DNA of 64,000 nt from positions 578,176,471 through 578,240,470 of the forward strand of contig NC_053390.1 of the NCBI RefSeq assembly GCF_905171765.1, read 5' to 3'. This document shows positions 43,972-55,308 of this stretch, piece by piece. Every line of letters starts with the position of its first letter. The stretch's first letter is position 1. A model generated the notes under the pieces. It was given only the letters and a program-made list of their open reading frames with translations. It was not told the DNA's origin and searched no databases. The position numbers were made by a program, and so were the translations under genes. This DNA comes from Bufo bufo (Eukaryota; Chordata; Amphibia; Anura; Bufonidae).

Positions 43972-45137
43972 TGTCACGGCTGAGGATGGGGAAAACCCTC
44001 AGCCGTGCGATGACAGAGGATGGTAGTCACGTCTTGGCCAGAACCACAGAACTAAGGAGCAGGTCACCTCCTATTGCCTCCCTAATCTGACCCTAACTCC
44101 TAGCGACATGAGCCGACCTTGAAGGTAGGAGGACTCATGCTCTGGAACCTCGGGTCACTACTTGCCCTCCGCCTGTCCCTACGCTAGGAGCTGGGTAGAC
44201 TACCTGTTCCTCCTGGACATGGAGAAACAGGAGTCTAAAGATGGCCAAACTATAAAGACAGGGGAAACGGAAACAGGCATATGGCAATGGCAGGTAAGTG
44301 CAACTAGTACTAACACCCACCTGCCACAGACAGAGGGCCTGGGACCCAAGTATCAATGCTGCTGTCCACAAACACAAACGACAGAGCACACACACCACAC
44401 AGGACACCAGGAAACCATACACTGCAAAGAATAGACATGACACACAAACACATCCTCATAACATCGTGTATAAACAATACATGACAATTTGTTTATGACC
44501 ACAAGGGTGGCCCCCACTGGCAGATGGAAATACCAGGAGGGTTTCTCCAGCAAAGCATGGCTGAAGAACCCCTCAGCTTCAGATCTCCAAAGAGGCTTTA
44601 TAGCCCAAAGTGGCCACACCCACACAGACACACACAGGAGAGGGAATTAACCCTTCCAACACTAACAGGGAGTGAAACCACTTAAAGGGGAAGTGTCCAA
44701 ATGCACATCACACTGTAGCTGTTACCGCAGGCAACGACATGGGTGGCGACCATGTCCTGGGAGTCAGCCAGAAGGCCGAGACACTGCCACCACATGTACA
44801 CATACCAAGCGTTTCCACGGGCAGCCACAGTGAAGGGAAGTGTCACAGTGCACACCTAACATAAACCTAGTGCACACCAGACATACAAAGTGCATAACAT
44901 ACACATACACACACACCTAACAGAGAGGTTGCTAGGTGCAACCGCACGCACATTGCCGCAAGCTGCCTAGCACCAGCTCAGGCTGCTCTACTGCGACAAT
45001 ACCCAACTACTTGTTGCCCGCGGCAACCACAAGTGAGGCTACACACTAGCGGCCCTCACCTGTGGTTGAACAACTAAACCAGACCGCAGGCAACCGCATG
45101 CGGTAAAGGAGTCACGGCCATTACCATGGCCGTGACA
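43972..45137. mobile_element. Solo LTR (1166 bp) inside the Gypsy RT
   Basis: 5-bp TSD GCTCC at 43967-43971 and 45138-45142. Ends TGTCACGGCTGAGG and CATGGCCGTGACA with extended inverted CACGGC/GCCGTG. No coding sequence belonging to an element; the open frames inside have no known domain. A second LTR family, since its size and interior differ from the 530-bp LTR. Confidence 0.9.
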
Positions 45138-45142
45138 GCTCC

Positions 45143-45711
45143 CAATCAAGCACAGCGCTTACCTTCTCAGGGTCCATGCGAAAACCAGAAGCGGAGAGAA
45201 GTAAACCAAGAAATTGAATCTCCGGAACCGCAAACACACATTTTTCCAGTTTAGCGTACAATTTATTTTCCCACAGAATCAGCAGGACCTGATTCTGTGG
45301 TCTCGATGAGTCTTGAAATCAGGAGAAAAAATCAAAATGTCATCTAGATACACCAGTACAAATTTCCCCATTAAATAATAAAAAATGCTGTTCACAAAAT
45401 GTTGGAAGACGGCCGGAGCATTCATCAAACCAAAAGGCATAACCAAATTCTCAAAATGACCCTCAGGGGTTTTTAAGGCCGTCTTCCATTCGTCCCTTTC
45501 CCTGACCCTGACTAGGTTGTATGCCCCTCTTAAATCCAATTTAGAAAAAACTTTAGCCCCAACAATCTGGTTAAACAGGTCCGGGATCAGAGGAAGCGGA
45601 TATGGGTCACGAATCGTGATACGGTTCAGCTCCCTGAAATCCAGACAAAGTCTTAAAGAAGCATCTTTTTTCTTAACAAAAAAAAACCAGCGGCAACAGG
45701 TGACTTCGAGG
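45143..45711 (-). pseudogene. Gypsy reverse transcriptase palm
   Basis: The minus strand: [51 protein letters not shown] (first Asp), [19 protein letters not shown] and [12 protein letters not shown] (YLDD active site, intact). About 180 residues in frame up to the MITE at 45720. The frame changes after 45310. It makes cDNA from element RNA. Confidence 0.9.
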
Positions 45712-45719
45712 GTCGGATG

Positions 45720-46562
45720 CAGGGCTGTGGAGTCGGAGTCGGAGTCGAGGAGTCGGAGTCGGGGGAAATTTTGGGTACCTGGAGTCGGAGTCGGCAAACA
45801 ATGCACCGACTCCGACTCCTACTAAATTTAGATTGGAATAAAAAAAAAAAGCAAGTTTAAATGTCCCAATTCACAAAAAGTTATAATTAATGACTTCTCT
45901 ACTGTAAGAATAAAGACCAATGCATGCAGTGCCTCACGTAACCGCAAAACGAACACGTTAAGTGACCGTGAAGAAGCATGCTTTTCATGTGCTTCACTAT
46001 ATGGCACGCAACGCACAATTAGGAGCTGCAATACTTATACTTTCTATAGTGTTGTGTTCTGCTTTTACAGGGAACGCAGCGTCCATGTGTAACCTAGCCT
46101 CTCACTGATAAGGGATTAAATAAATATGTTTTTTGCAGGACTAGAGAGTGAGACACTTGTATAAGTGAAGGGAATGGAGGGCCAATAGTTCAAGACTGAA
46201 GCTGTAAACCATTGGAAAAACTGCTGTCATTTAGCTAAGGCTATAAAAACTTGTAAACTCCGATTGTTAGCTTAAACTTTAAACATGACTATGGGATTCT
46301 CCTAGGAAAATCATGTTTTAGAATAAATGCCCCTTCCTGGATCCTCCCACTGCCCTATCTTCAGCAACAGATAAGCACACAAAGGAGAAAGCAGCTTCCC
46401 AGCCAGTAGTCCTGTGGTAGGTTGCATTTCTTTCCCTCAAGGAATGTATAAAATACATTCGCATATTAATACAGAGGAGTCGGAGTCGGGGAGTCGGAGT
46501 CGGAAGTACATAAAACTGAGGAGTCGGAGTCGGAACATTTATCTACCGACTCCACAGCCCTG
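45720..46562. mobile_element. 843-bp hAT MITE with GGAGTCGGAGTCGG ends
   Basis: 8-bp TSD GTCGGATG at 45712-45719 and 46563-46570. Ends CAGGGCTGTGGAGTCGGAGT and CTACCGACTCCACAGCCCTG; GGAGTCGGAGTC repeats fill both ends. Interior AT-rich, no transposase. It splits the Gypsy RT near its start. Confidence 0.95.
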
Positions 46563-46570
46563 GTCGGATG

Positions 46571-48151
46571 TGTCCCTTTCTCAGGCTCTCAGAGATATAA
46601 GTACACATAGCGACTCTTTCAGGTTGGGAGAGATTGTATAAACGTGATTTTGGCAGCTTGGCACCTGGGATGAGATTAATAGGGCAGTCGTACTCCCGAT
46701 GAGGGGGCAACTCCTGGACACCACTCTCGGAAAACACATCCGAAAATTCAGAGAGAAAAGATGGTACAGTCTTGGTAGAAACCTCTGAAATAGACGCCGT
46801 GAGACACTTCTCTCTGCAAAACTCACTCCAAACATTTATTTGCCTTGCTTGCCAATCAATGGTGGGGTTATATTTAGTGAGCCAGGGTAGCCCCAACACT
46901 AGAGGAGTAGGTAATCCGCTTAAGACGAAACATGACATATCCTCAACATGAGCGTCACCCACAGTCAAACGGATATTGTGAACTATGCCCTTTAACGTCT
47001 TTTGAGAAAGTGGAGCGGGATCGATAGCAAAAACAGGTATATCCTTTCCCAAAGTGCATACCTGGAAACCATGCGTTATTGCAAATTGATTATCAATAAG
47101 ATTGACAGCTGCTCCAGTATCTACAAAAATCTCACAAACAATGTTCTTGCTATCTAGCGCCACCCTGGCAGGTAGGAGAAAACGGGAACTACAAGTAAAT
47201 GGCAAACCTTCAATTTTCGCATCAACCTTGCCAATAGTAGCAAATGGAAAGTTTTTAGAGGGTTTTTTTCTTTTTGTTTTTCTTTTATTACCCACAAAAA
47301 ACTCCATGAATCTCCTAGAGGGGCAAACATTAGCCAAATGATTTATACCCCCACAACAGAAACAAACCCTCCTCTGAGAGCTGAATCCTCTACTATCAGA
47401 GGCAAGCAAACCCAGCTGCATGGCCTCCTCCTCAGAGAGGATTGATAGAGACTGAGACCCCTGCGCACTGAATGAGACAGCCCCACTGTCCTTGGACTGA
47501 ATATGACAGGAAGGACTAGTCTCCTCTCTCTCTCTAAGATGCCTGTCAATACGAACAGCTAGAGACATGGCAGATTCTAACGAGGCTGGTCTCTCATGAA
47601 AAGCAAATGCATCTTTCAATCTTTCCGAAAGACCATGGCAAAATTGACTTCGGAGTGCAGCACCATTCCAACCAGTATCAGCTGCCCATTTCCGAAATTC
47701 AGAACAATATATCTCTGCAGACTGTTTTACCCTGGCATAAAAGACGCAGTTTAGATTCAGCCAGAGCAATACGATCCGGATCATCATATATCTGCCCCAG
47801 GGCTACAAAAAATTCATCCACCGATTGGAGGGGCCGTGCCCCCACCGGCAGCGAAAAGGCCCAAGACTGAGCGTTATCCCTGAGCAGCGAGATGATGATC
47901 CCCACCCTCTGCTCCTCATCACCAGAGGAATGGGGAAGTAGGCGAAAATGAAGTTTGCAAGCCTCTCTAAAGCAAACAAAATTCTAACTACCCCCGGAGA
48001 ATGTATCCGGAAGCGAGATCTTAGGCTCGGAACAAACTCCATGAACGCCAGCAGAACCGGTCACCTGAAACTGAGACACAGTTTTACGGAGATCTGCTAC
48101 CTCCAGCGAAAGACCTTGCATGCGGTCAATCAAGGCTGAAAACGGATCCAT
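46571..48151 (-). pseudogene. Gypsy Gag, protease and start of RT
   Basis: Gag starts at the ATG ending at 48151 (MDPFSALIDRMQ), 28 bases inside the 5' LTR. An in-frame TAG lies at 47984-47986 (after FSGGS), and a frameshift lies between 47760 and 47700. Then: CCHC knuckle CFCCGGINHLANVC, protease CEIFVDTGAAVNLID with the DTGA active site, LGLPWLTKYNPTIDW, and LPKSRLYNLSQPERVAM at the start of RT. Gag packages RNA; the protease cuts the polyprotein. Confidence 0.85.
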
Positions 48152-48178
48152 GCTTACGACGGTTATGGCGCTTTATAA

Positions 48179-48696
48179 TGTCACGGATGGTGTTGCAGAA
48201 AGCTGGAACTTATAAATAAACATCCGACTGGCTTGATCCCAAACTAAGGAGCATATGGGTGAGCCCTATAAAACCCCTGACTGCTATGCCCATGCAAAGG
48301 TCTTTATGGTAGACGATTGCATGTCCACGTACCTTATGCTATGTGACACCTGAAAACCCTATAATTGTAAGGGGACACGACCACCGGCTCCCTGAACTTA
48401 TACGGATGGAGTCAGGGTCACCTACAATCAAGCCAGCAAGGAAACACAAATAAAGGAAACAGACTTATCTGAGGAATCAGGAAAAGCAGCATCCAGCAGT
48501 GAACAACTTATCCAGGAAGAAGTATAAACTGCAAAGTGAGCCAGTATTGGAGGGAATATAAAGGGAGGCAATTAGTGTAAATAGGTGACAGCTGGGAGAA
48601 GAAAAAGAGATGACAAAGTGAATCTAAAACAAAGAACATCATGCAAGAGGTACAGAAGAACGTCTGCCAGACCTTCTCAGAGAGCTGGCGGTGACA
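48179..48696 (-). repeat. Gypsy 5' LTR (518 bp)
   Basis: Ends TGTCACGGATGG and GGCGGTGACA. Next to it, on the coding strand, the primer site would start TTATAAAGCGCC; this does not begin with the usual TGG, so the primer is unclear. Confidence 0.9.
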
Positions 48697-49400
48697 GCCT
48701 GCTGCTGAGCTGACCATCTAAAACATTAGGGGCAAGGGCCTGCTGCTGAGCTGACCATCTAAAACATTAGGGGCGAGGGCCTGCTGGCGAGCTAACCATC
48801 TAAAACATTATGAACAAGGGCCTGCTGCCGAGCTGACCATCTAAAACATTATGGGTGAGGGCCTGTTGCTGAGCTGACCATCTAAAACATTATGGGCGAG
48901 GGCCTGCTGCCGAGCTGGCCATCTAAAACATTATGGGCAAGGGCCTCCTGCTGAGCTCACCATCTAAAACATTAGGGGTGAGGGTCTGCTGCTGAGCTGA
49001 CCATCTAAAACATTAGGGGCGATGGCCTGCTTCCGAGCTGACCATCTAAAACATTATGGGCAAGGGTCTGCTGCAGAGCTGATCAGCTTAAAACATTAGG
49101 GGTGAGGGTCTGCTGCTGAGCTGACTCTCTAAAACATTAGGGGCGAGTGCCTGCTGCTGATCTGAGCATGGAAAAAATTATGGGCGAGGGCATGCTGCTG
49201 AGCTGACAATGGAAAAAATTATGGTTGAGGGTCTGCTGCGGAGCTGACTCTCTAAAACATTAGTGGTAAGTGTCTTCTGCTGACCTGACCATTGAAAAAA
49301 TTATGGGCGAGGGCCTGCTGCTGAGCTGACCATCGAAAAAATTATGGTTGAGGGCCTGCTGCTGAGTTGACCCTCTAAAACATTAGGAGCGAGGGCAGCC
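48697..49400. repeat. 41-bp minisatellite, right part
   Basis: About 17 more units of the array at 41040-41507, more diverged toward 49400 (GAAAAAATTATGGGCGAGGGC variants). Starts with the GCCTG TSD. Confidence 0.9.
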
Positions 49401-49547
49401 TAATAAGCATGTTGATATGATGGAGGAGGAGGAAGAGGATGATAAAAGGAAGATTGAACTATATACCCTTTTTTGTGGTGGAAGGGGTGCATGGGAATAC
49501 AGTGTATTCAATACACCATATAAGCAACATTTAAATTGCCTTTATGT

Positions 49548-49733
49548 TCAGCGAATTTCCTCTGGTGGTTTAGAGAAGTCAGGGGCAATCCAGGCCTTGT
49601 TCATTTTGATAAGAGTCAACCGGTCAGCATTTTCAGTTGACAGGCGGATGCACTTATCAGTTATTATGCCCCCAGAAGCACTAAATACCCGCTCTGACAA
49701 AACGCTGGCCTCAGGGTAGGCCAGCACCTCCAA
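49548..49733 (-). pseudogene. hAT-B transposase, C-terminal dimerisation domain
   Basis: Minus: EVLAYPEASVLSERVFSASG, GIITDKCIRLSTENADRLTL and IKMNKAWIAPDF, the hATC domain, ending with stop at 49548. The upstream frame is separated at 49755 by a stop (KLDT*) so it is out of frame with the core. Confidence 0.9.
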
Positions 49734-49754
49734 GGCGTAGAGCGCCAGTTCGTG

Positions 49755-51363
49755 TCACGTGTCCAGCTTGGACACTAAATAGTTGTAAGGCACAGAGGGA
49801 TCATTGAGGGCGCAAACACGGTCTACTACGCAGTCCTTCACCATCTTCCAAAATGTTTCCCTGCTTGTGACAGTAGGCCGCGCATCAGGGTGAGGGTGCT
49901 GGTGGGGCGTCATTAAACTGTCCCAGGCCTTGGAGAGTGTTGCCCTGCCTCTTTTGGAACTGCTGTGTGTTCCCCTCCCCTCCTCGGTTGCCCAAGGAAC
50001 TACGTACTCTGCCACCAGCATTGTCAGCTGGAAATTTTTGGAGCAATTTTTCCACAAGGACCTTCTGGTATTGCACCATTTTGCAAGTCCTCTCCACCAC
50101 AGGAATGAGAGATGAGAAGTTCTCTTTGTAGCGGGGGTCGAGAAGGGTGAACAACCAGTAATCGGTGTTGTCTAAAATGCGTATAATGCGCAGGTCGCGG
50201 GAAAGGCAGCCTAACATGAAGTTAGCCATGTGTGCCAGAGTACCAACATGCAAGACTTCGCTATCGTCATCATTAGGATCACTCTCAATCTCCTCATTCT
50301 CTTCCTCCTCTTCTGCCCACCCACGCTGAACAGGTGGAATTAAACTTCCATGGGTACTACCCTCTGTAGCGGAGGCAACCGTCTCCTGCTCCTCCTCCTC
50401 CTCTTTATCGTCCAATTTGCGCTGAGAAGACGAACTGAGGGTGGTCTGGCTATCACCCTGTGTAATGTATTCCCCCATTTCCGCCTCTTCCACATGCAAA
50501 GCGTCCGCCTTCATTGTGAGCGGCAAGCTTTTCAGTAGAAGTGGGATGGTGACACTGATAATAGTGTAATCGCCGCTCACCATCTGTGTTGATTCCTCAA
50601 AGTTTCTTAAAACCTCACAGAGGTCAGACATCCATGCCAACTCCTCGCTTCTGATTAGCGGAAGCTGACTGGAAAGGCGACGACCATGTTGCAGCTGGTA
50701 TTCCACTACTGCCCTCTGCTGCTCACAAAGCCTGGCCAACATGTGGAACATGGAGTTCCAGCGTGTGCTCACGTCGCACAACAGTCGGTGAGCTGGCAAT
50801 TGCAAGCACTGCTGCAGTGTTGCCAGACCGGCGGCAGCTGTAGATGACTTTTTGAAATGGGCACACACACGGTGCACCTTCACCAGTAGCTCAGGCAAAT
50901 TGGGGTGGGTTTTGAGAAACCGCTGAACCACTAAGTTTAAGACGTGGGCTAGGCATGGGATGAGCTTGCCGAGCTCCAAAGCAACCACCAAGTCACGGCC
51001 ATTTTCAGACACAACCCTGCCTGGTTGTAAGTTGAGTGGCAAGAGCCACAGCTTAGTCTGGTCCCTTATACCCTGCCACAGCTCTGCAGCGGTGTGCTGT
51101 TTGTCACCTAAGCAAATAAGTTTAAGCACGGCCTGTTGCCGCTTCCCCACTGCAGTGCTACACTGCTTCCAGCTACTGACTGATGGCTGACTGGTGCTGC
51201 AAGATGACAATTCAGAGGTGGAAGTAGAGCAGGAGAAGGGGAAGGGGGTTGCAGCCACTAATGTAGTTGGTGGCAGATATCCTGATGGAAGTAGGGCCCA
51301 CAATCCTTGGCGTTGGTAGCACCTGTGCCATCCCAGGGTACAACTCGCTCCCGGCCTCCACAA
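49755..51363 (-). pseudogene. hAT-B transposase, catalytic core
   Basis: The minus strand: CLGDKQHTAAELWQGIRDQT, VVSENGRDLVVAL (Glu where the second catalytic Asp is expected; hAT-A has Asp), PCLAHVLNLVVQRFL (C-x2-H), STRWNSMFHMLARL (RW kept), an acidic insert (KEEEEEQE and EEEEENEE), LLDPRYKENFSSLI, and a tail in a second frame (49755-50057) ending PYNYLVSKLDT. Frameshifts near 51200 and 50000. Confidence 0.85.
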
Positions 51364-51740
51364 CGTTCACCCAGTGTGCAGCCAGGGAAATGAAGCATCC
51401 CTGGCCACAAGCACTTGTCCATGTGTCAGTTATTAAGTGATGTTAAGGGATGTTATGCTGGTGTAAGGCATGGAACTCCACACCGGGCAAAATAGTGGCG
51501 GCTGGGGACTGAGTAACGAGGGACGGCCGCCGCCATCAAGCTGCGGAAAGCCTCAGTGTCCACAAGCCTAAATGGCAACATTTCCAGGGCCAGCAATTTA
51601 GAAAGGTGCGCATTTAGTGCTATGGTCTGTGGGTGGGAGGCTGGGTATTTGTGCTTTCGTTCAAAGTCCTGGGGTATGGACATCTGTACGCTGCGCTGGG
51701 ACACAGAAGTGGATGTGCTAGCTGATGTTGCTTGCGAATG
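51364..51740 (-). pseudogene. hAT-B transposase, first catalytic block
   Basis: Minus 51704-51453: RSVQMSIPQDFERKHKYPAS, HLSKLLALEMLPFRLVDTEA and VPSRHYFARCGVP. After a frame change, ITDTWTSACGQGCFISLAAH lies at about 51432-51370, carrying the first catalytic Asp. Matches hAT-A 3430-3050. Confidence 0.8.
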
Positions 51741-52300
51741 TCAAGGTGCAGGGCAGGAGGCATCCCGGACGTAACACAGGATGTAACAAAGGGGAAGAGG
51801 AGGCAGTGGTGTGACCCACAGGGGAAGAGGAGGCAGTGGTGTGATGCGCAGACACTGATTGTGGACCTCGGTGTTCAGCCCACCTATTAGGTGCTTTGAT
51901 GCCATGTGGTGGATCATGCTGGTGGTGGTGAGGTTGCTAGTGTTCAGGCCCCTGCTCATTTTGGTACGGCACAGGTTTCAAATGACATTTCTTTTATCGT
52001 CCGCACTTTCCTCAAAAAAGTGCCATACTGCGGAACACCTACCCTTTGACAAGAGAGATTTCTGCAAGGGGGTGCTCCGGGGAACAGTTGCGGTCCTGTT
52101 AGGTGTGGCCCGCCTTCTCTTTTTTGCCACCCCACTGCCTCTTTCAGCCTGTTGTGGTGCTGCGGATCCCTCCCCCTCTGTACTGCTGTCCTCGCTAAGC
52201 TTGCCACCTTCCCAGGTTGTGTCAGTGGTTTCATCATCCACCACCTCCTCTTCCACTTCCTCACTCTGCTCATCCTCCTGACTTGTTGACCTAACAACAA
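51741..52300 (-). pseudogene. hAT-B BED zinc finger
   Basis: Minus: AVWHFFEESADDKRNVI, then TGA (51978-51980) at the codon for the first zinc Cys, then NLC (second Cys), MSRGLNTSNL, and MIHHMASKH (H-x4-H). A basic segment (KKRRRATPNRTATVP) and an acidic segment precede it. BED fingers bind DNA; a stop at a ligand codon ends the protein here. Confidence 0.85.
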
Positions 52301-52382
52301 CCTAACTTATTGACAACTGTGTCTCATCCTCATCATCAACCTCTTGAGACACTAATTGCTGTTGACTTATTGGCAACTGTGT

Positions 52383-52925
52383 CTAATCATCATCATCCAC
52401 CTCATGAAACACTAATTGCCGTTCCCCACTGCCATCTTCTGACTGTAGATGCTCAAGATTTAGGGAATCAGGGCACAAGAACTCCTCATGTCCCTCTTCA
52501 AGCAGGCTTGGTGAGAGGCCCAAATTAAGGAATGGCGCTGAAAAGAGCTCCTCGGAATATCCGAGTGTGGGATCACTTGTTTGCAAAGACTCTCCATGGT
52601 GGGAGGAAGGAGGATCAGGGCGAGGATTTTGTTGACAAGACTCTTGGCTACTGAGACTGGACTTTGTGGAAGACAGGGTGGTGCTTAACCGACTGTAAGC
52701 ATTATCTGCTACAATCCAACCAACCACCTGCTCGCACTGGTCTGACTTCAAGAGTTGTGTCCTGCGCCACCCTGCAAACTGGGAGATGAAGCTAGGTATC
52801 GTGGATGAGTGTGTTTCTTGTGCTCTGCCAGCAGGCACAGTTTCACCGCGCCCAGGTCCACTGCCTCTGCGTGCTCCATCAGCAGCACGGCCTCTTCCCC
52901 GTCCCTTATCGCACGCTTTCATCAT
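52383..52925 (-). pseudogene. hAT-B transposase, N-terminal exon
   Basis: 180 codons: MMKACDKGRGRGRAADGARR, GSGPGRGETVPAGRA, a helical block RRTQLLKSDQCEQVVGWIVA, a Ser-rich stretch and an acidic end VFHEVDDDD. It has the same order as hAT-A 5606-4948. Start ATG at 52925 chosen because the Gly/Arg-rich N-terminus follows at once and all three hAT families share it. Confidence 0.75.
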
Positions 52926-53588
52926 ATTAAATGGTATATATGCTTTTTATAAAGTGTATGCGCAAATAAATTACAGTCAATGTCACAGATATTTGGGATG
53001 CGGAAACGTTATACAGGAGAGAGAGGTACTACAGGTAAATGCGCTGCTGTCAACAGTGGCTAAGAAAAAATGACAGTCAAGGTCACAGATATTTGGGATG
53101 CTGAAATGGTGTTCGGCCGAGCATGCTCGCTTAACAATATATATAAAACCCCTCTCTAGCCTCCTAGGACTCATACATTTTAGGAAAACTTATCTTTTTT
53201 CATTTATTTTTTTCCCCTTTCCCCCTCCACAAGCTCTGGGACGCAATGACCGCAATAGTAAATGATGTCTAAGTGACTCTGACATACACAGCTATGGGTA
53301 CATTTGACGGCATTGACATACAGCTTGTTTCAAAACACACAGCGCGGCACATGTTTTTACTTTTTCATATTCCAAAGCTTCCAAAAATTGTCCCTTATCA
53401 GGGGCAGATGATGTTTAAACAGACACAGTGTTATGGGATAAAAAATAATAAATAAAGTGGCTCTGAGGGCCAATAGTCCAAAAATTATGCCTTGACAGGG
53501 TCGGAGTGCCTTCCCATACAACAAGCACAAGTGTTGATTGTCAGAAGAAAAAGTGTCTCTTTATAAATCAGCCTAAAAAAATTCTCCC
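52926..53588. other. hAT-B 5' leader region
   Basis: Two ~95-bp direct repeats with CACAGATATTTGGGATG (52985 and 53083) and AAAAATTGTCCCTTATCAGGGGC; no gene. Collinear with 9340-9780. Confidence 0.65.
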
Positions 53589-53603
53589 TTTTAATTGGGA
53601 GCA

Positions 53604-53924
53604 TATAAAAAAAACTAAGTGTAGCAGCACAGCGGAAAAACTATAAATACCGTCCCTTAATGTGGTGGTGCCAGCCATGTTGGGAGTCAGTCCTGCACTC
53701 CCCCAGATATAGATGCACTTGTAAAGAAAACCGCAGCACTCTCCAGCCTTAAATTTCCAAAGGTTTATTCACCAGCAAAAATGCGACGTTTCGACCTGTG
53801 TGGTCTTTTTCAAGCTTTGAAGCTTGAAAAAGACCACACAGGTCGAAAAGTTGCATTTTTGCTGGTGAATAAACCTTTGGAAATTCAAGGCTGGAGAGTG
53901 CTGCGGTTTTCTTTACAAGTGCAT
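53604..53924. mobile_element. Short inverted PLE insertion
   Basis: 15-bp TSD TTTTAATTGGGAGCA at 53589-53603 and 53925-53939; the empty site is seen at 9768-9786. A ~105-bp tail, then a palindrome 53709-53924 (centre about 53820) with GCGACGTTTCGACCTGTGTG / CACACAGGTCGAAAAGTTGC, TGAATAAACCTTTGGAAATT and GGAGAGTGCTGCGGTTTTC. Confidence 0.9.
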
Positions 53925-53939
53925 TTTTAATTGGGAGCA

Positions 53940-55140
53940 GCAGCAGTGCAGTTTGGATGTGGAAAGGGTATGGTACATATATAGTGGCATGCGGCCGCAG
54001 TAGTGGCAGCAGCAGGAGCAGTATAGCATGGAACATACAAGGCTGTTTATGGGTAAAAGTAGCAATAGTAGTAGTAGTAGAGATAGTGGCAGCAGATGCT
54101 TTGCTTTAATGGTGGTGGTAGTAGGGGATTAACAGCAAGGAGCATGGTACATATGGCAGAGAGGTAGCAGCATGATGGAGGTAGCAGCAGCCTTTTGGAA
54201 GTTGATGGTCGGCAGGTTGCAGCAGTGGCATGATGGCGGCGGCATTATGGAGGCCAAAGCAGCAGTCAAACAGAATGTGATGGTTGGAAAGTGGCACAAG
54301 TGGCAGGATGCAGCAGCAGTAGTACAGAATGTGATGGTTGGCAAGTGGAATTAGTGGCGTTATGCAGACCATAGCAGCAGCCATACAGAACGTGATAGTT
54401 AGAAAGTGGCATAAGTGGCATGATGCAGGCTGCAGCAGCAGTAGTAAAGAAAATGATGGTTGGAAAGTGGCATTAATGGCATGATGCAGACCACAGCTGC
54501 AGCCGTACAGAACATGATGGTTGGAAAGTGGCATGAGTGGCATGATGCAGGCTGCAGCAGCAGTAGTACAGAATGTGATGGTTGGCAAGTGGAATTAGTG
54601 GCGTTATGCAGACCATAGCAGCAGCCATACAGAACGTGATAGTTAGAAAGTGGCATAAGTGGCATGATGCAGGCTGCAGCAGCAGTAGTAAAGAAAATGA
54701 TGGTTGGAAAGTGGCATTAATGGCATGATGCAGACCACAGCTGCAGCCAAACAGAACATGATGGTTGGAAAGTGGCATGATGCAGGCTGCAGCAGCAGTA
54801 GTACAGAGGATGATGGTTGGAAAGTGGCATTAGTGGCATGATACAGGCCCCAGCAGCAGCCATAGAAATTATGATGGTTGGAAAGTGGCTTTAGTGACAT
54901 GATGGAAAGTCAGAGTAAACAGACATACAGCAGTGGCATAATGAAGGCTGCAGAAGCAGTCATACAGAACATGATGGTTGGAAAGTGGCATAAGTGGCAT
55001 GATGCAGGTCGCAGCAGCCATACAGAATGTGATGGTTGGAAAGTGGCATTAGTGGCAGGATGGAAAGTCAAATTAAACAGAGAGACAGCAGTGGCATGAC
55101 GGAGGCCACAGCTTCAGTTGTACAGAACGTGATAGTTGGC
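53940..55140. repeat. ~58-bp minisatellite of the hAT-B 5' tail
   Basis: Units contain GCAGCAGTAGTACAGAATGTG, ATGGTTGGAAAGTGGCATTAG and TGGCATGATGCAGGC. About 18 units; a higher-order repeat of ~180 bp is visible at 54350-54530 and 54590-54770. Long minus-strand His/Cys/Leu-rich frames are repeat translation. Confidence 0.9.
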
Positions 55141-55308
55141 TGCATGCAGGAGGAGCAGTAGGATCGATGTGACCCCTGGCTCCATGGCATGGTGCCAGAT
55201 TCTGAAGTCACATCCACGTCATCCTGCTGCGACTGAGAGGAGGAGTGGCCCATCCAACCCACCATCTCATCCTCTTTCTCCTCAACTGTAATGTTGCGCC
55301 TTCCGTAA
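55141..55308 (-). other. Open minus-strand segment, possible hAT-B-type exon relic
   Basis: Reads NITVEEKEDEMVGWMGHSSS then QSQQDDVDVTSESGTMPW, an acidic, Ser/Gln-rich piece like the acidic parts of the BED-hAT N-termini. No conserved motif; cut by the MITE at 55309. Confidence 0.35.

Larger units (their letters stand above)
41508..48696 (-). mobile_element. Ty3/Gypsy chromodomain retrotransposon, near full length
   Basis: 5-bp TSD GCCTG at 41503-41507 and 48697-48701; LTRs 41508-42037 and 48179-48696, TG...CA. Minus-strand order: Gag, CCHC knuckle, protease, RT, RNase H, integrase, chromodomain, as in vertebrate chromoviruses. A polypurine tract lies at 42038-42052. Interrupted by a solo LTR (43972-45137) and a hAT MITE (45720-46562), and carries stops and frameshifts. 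Without inserts about 5.2 kb. Chromodomain elements often target heterochromatin via methylated H3; that is family knowledge. Confidence 0.9.

Noticed and set aside
44135..44631. Open frames within the 1166-bp LTR
   Set aside because: No retroelement domain, both strands open, LTR context.
48152..48178. tRNA primer-binding site next to the Gypsy 5' LTR
   Set aside because: The sequence after the LTR starts TTATAAAGCGCC and not TGG; I could not match it to a tRNA end.
54106..54900. Long His/Cys-rich minus-strand frames that look like a cysteine-rich protein
   Set aside because: Direct translation of the ~58-bp tandem repeat.
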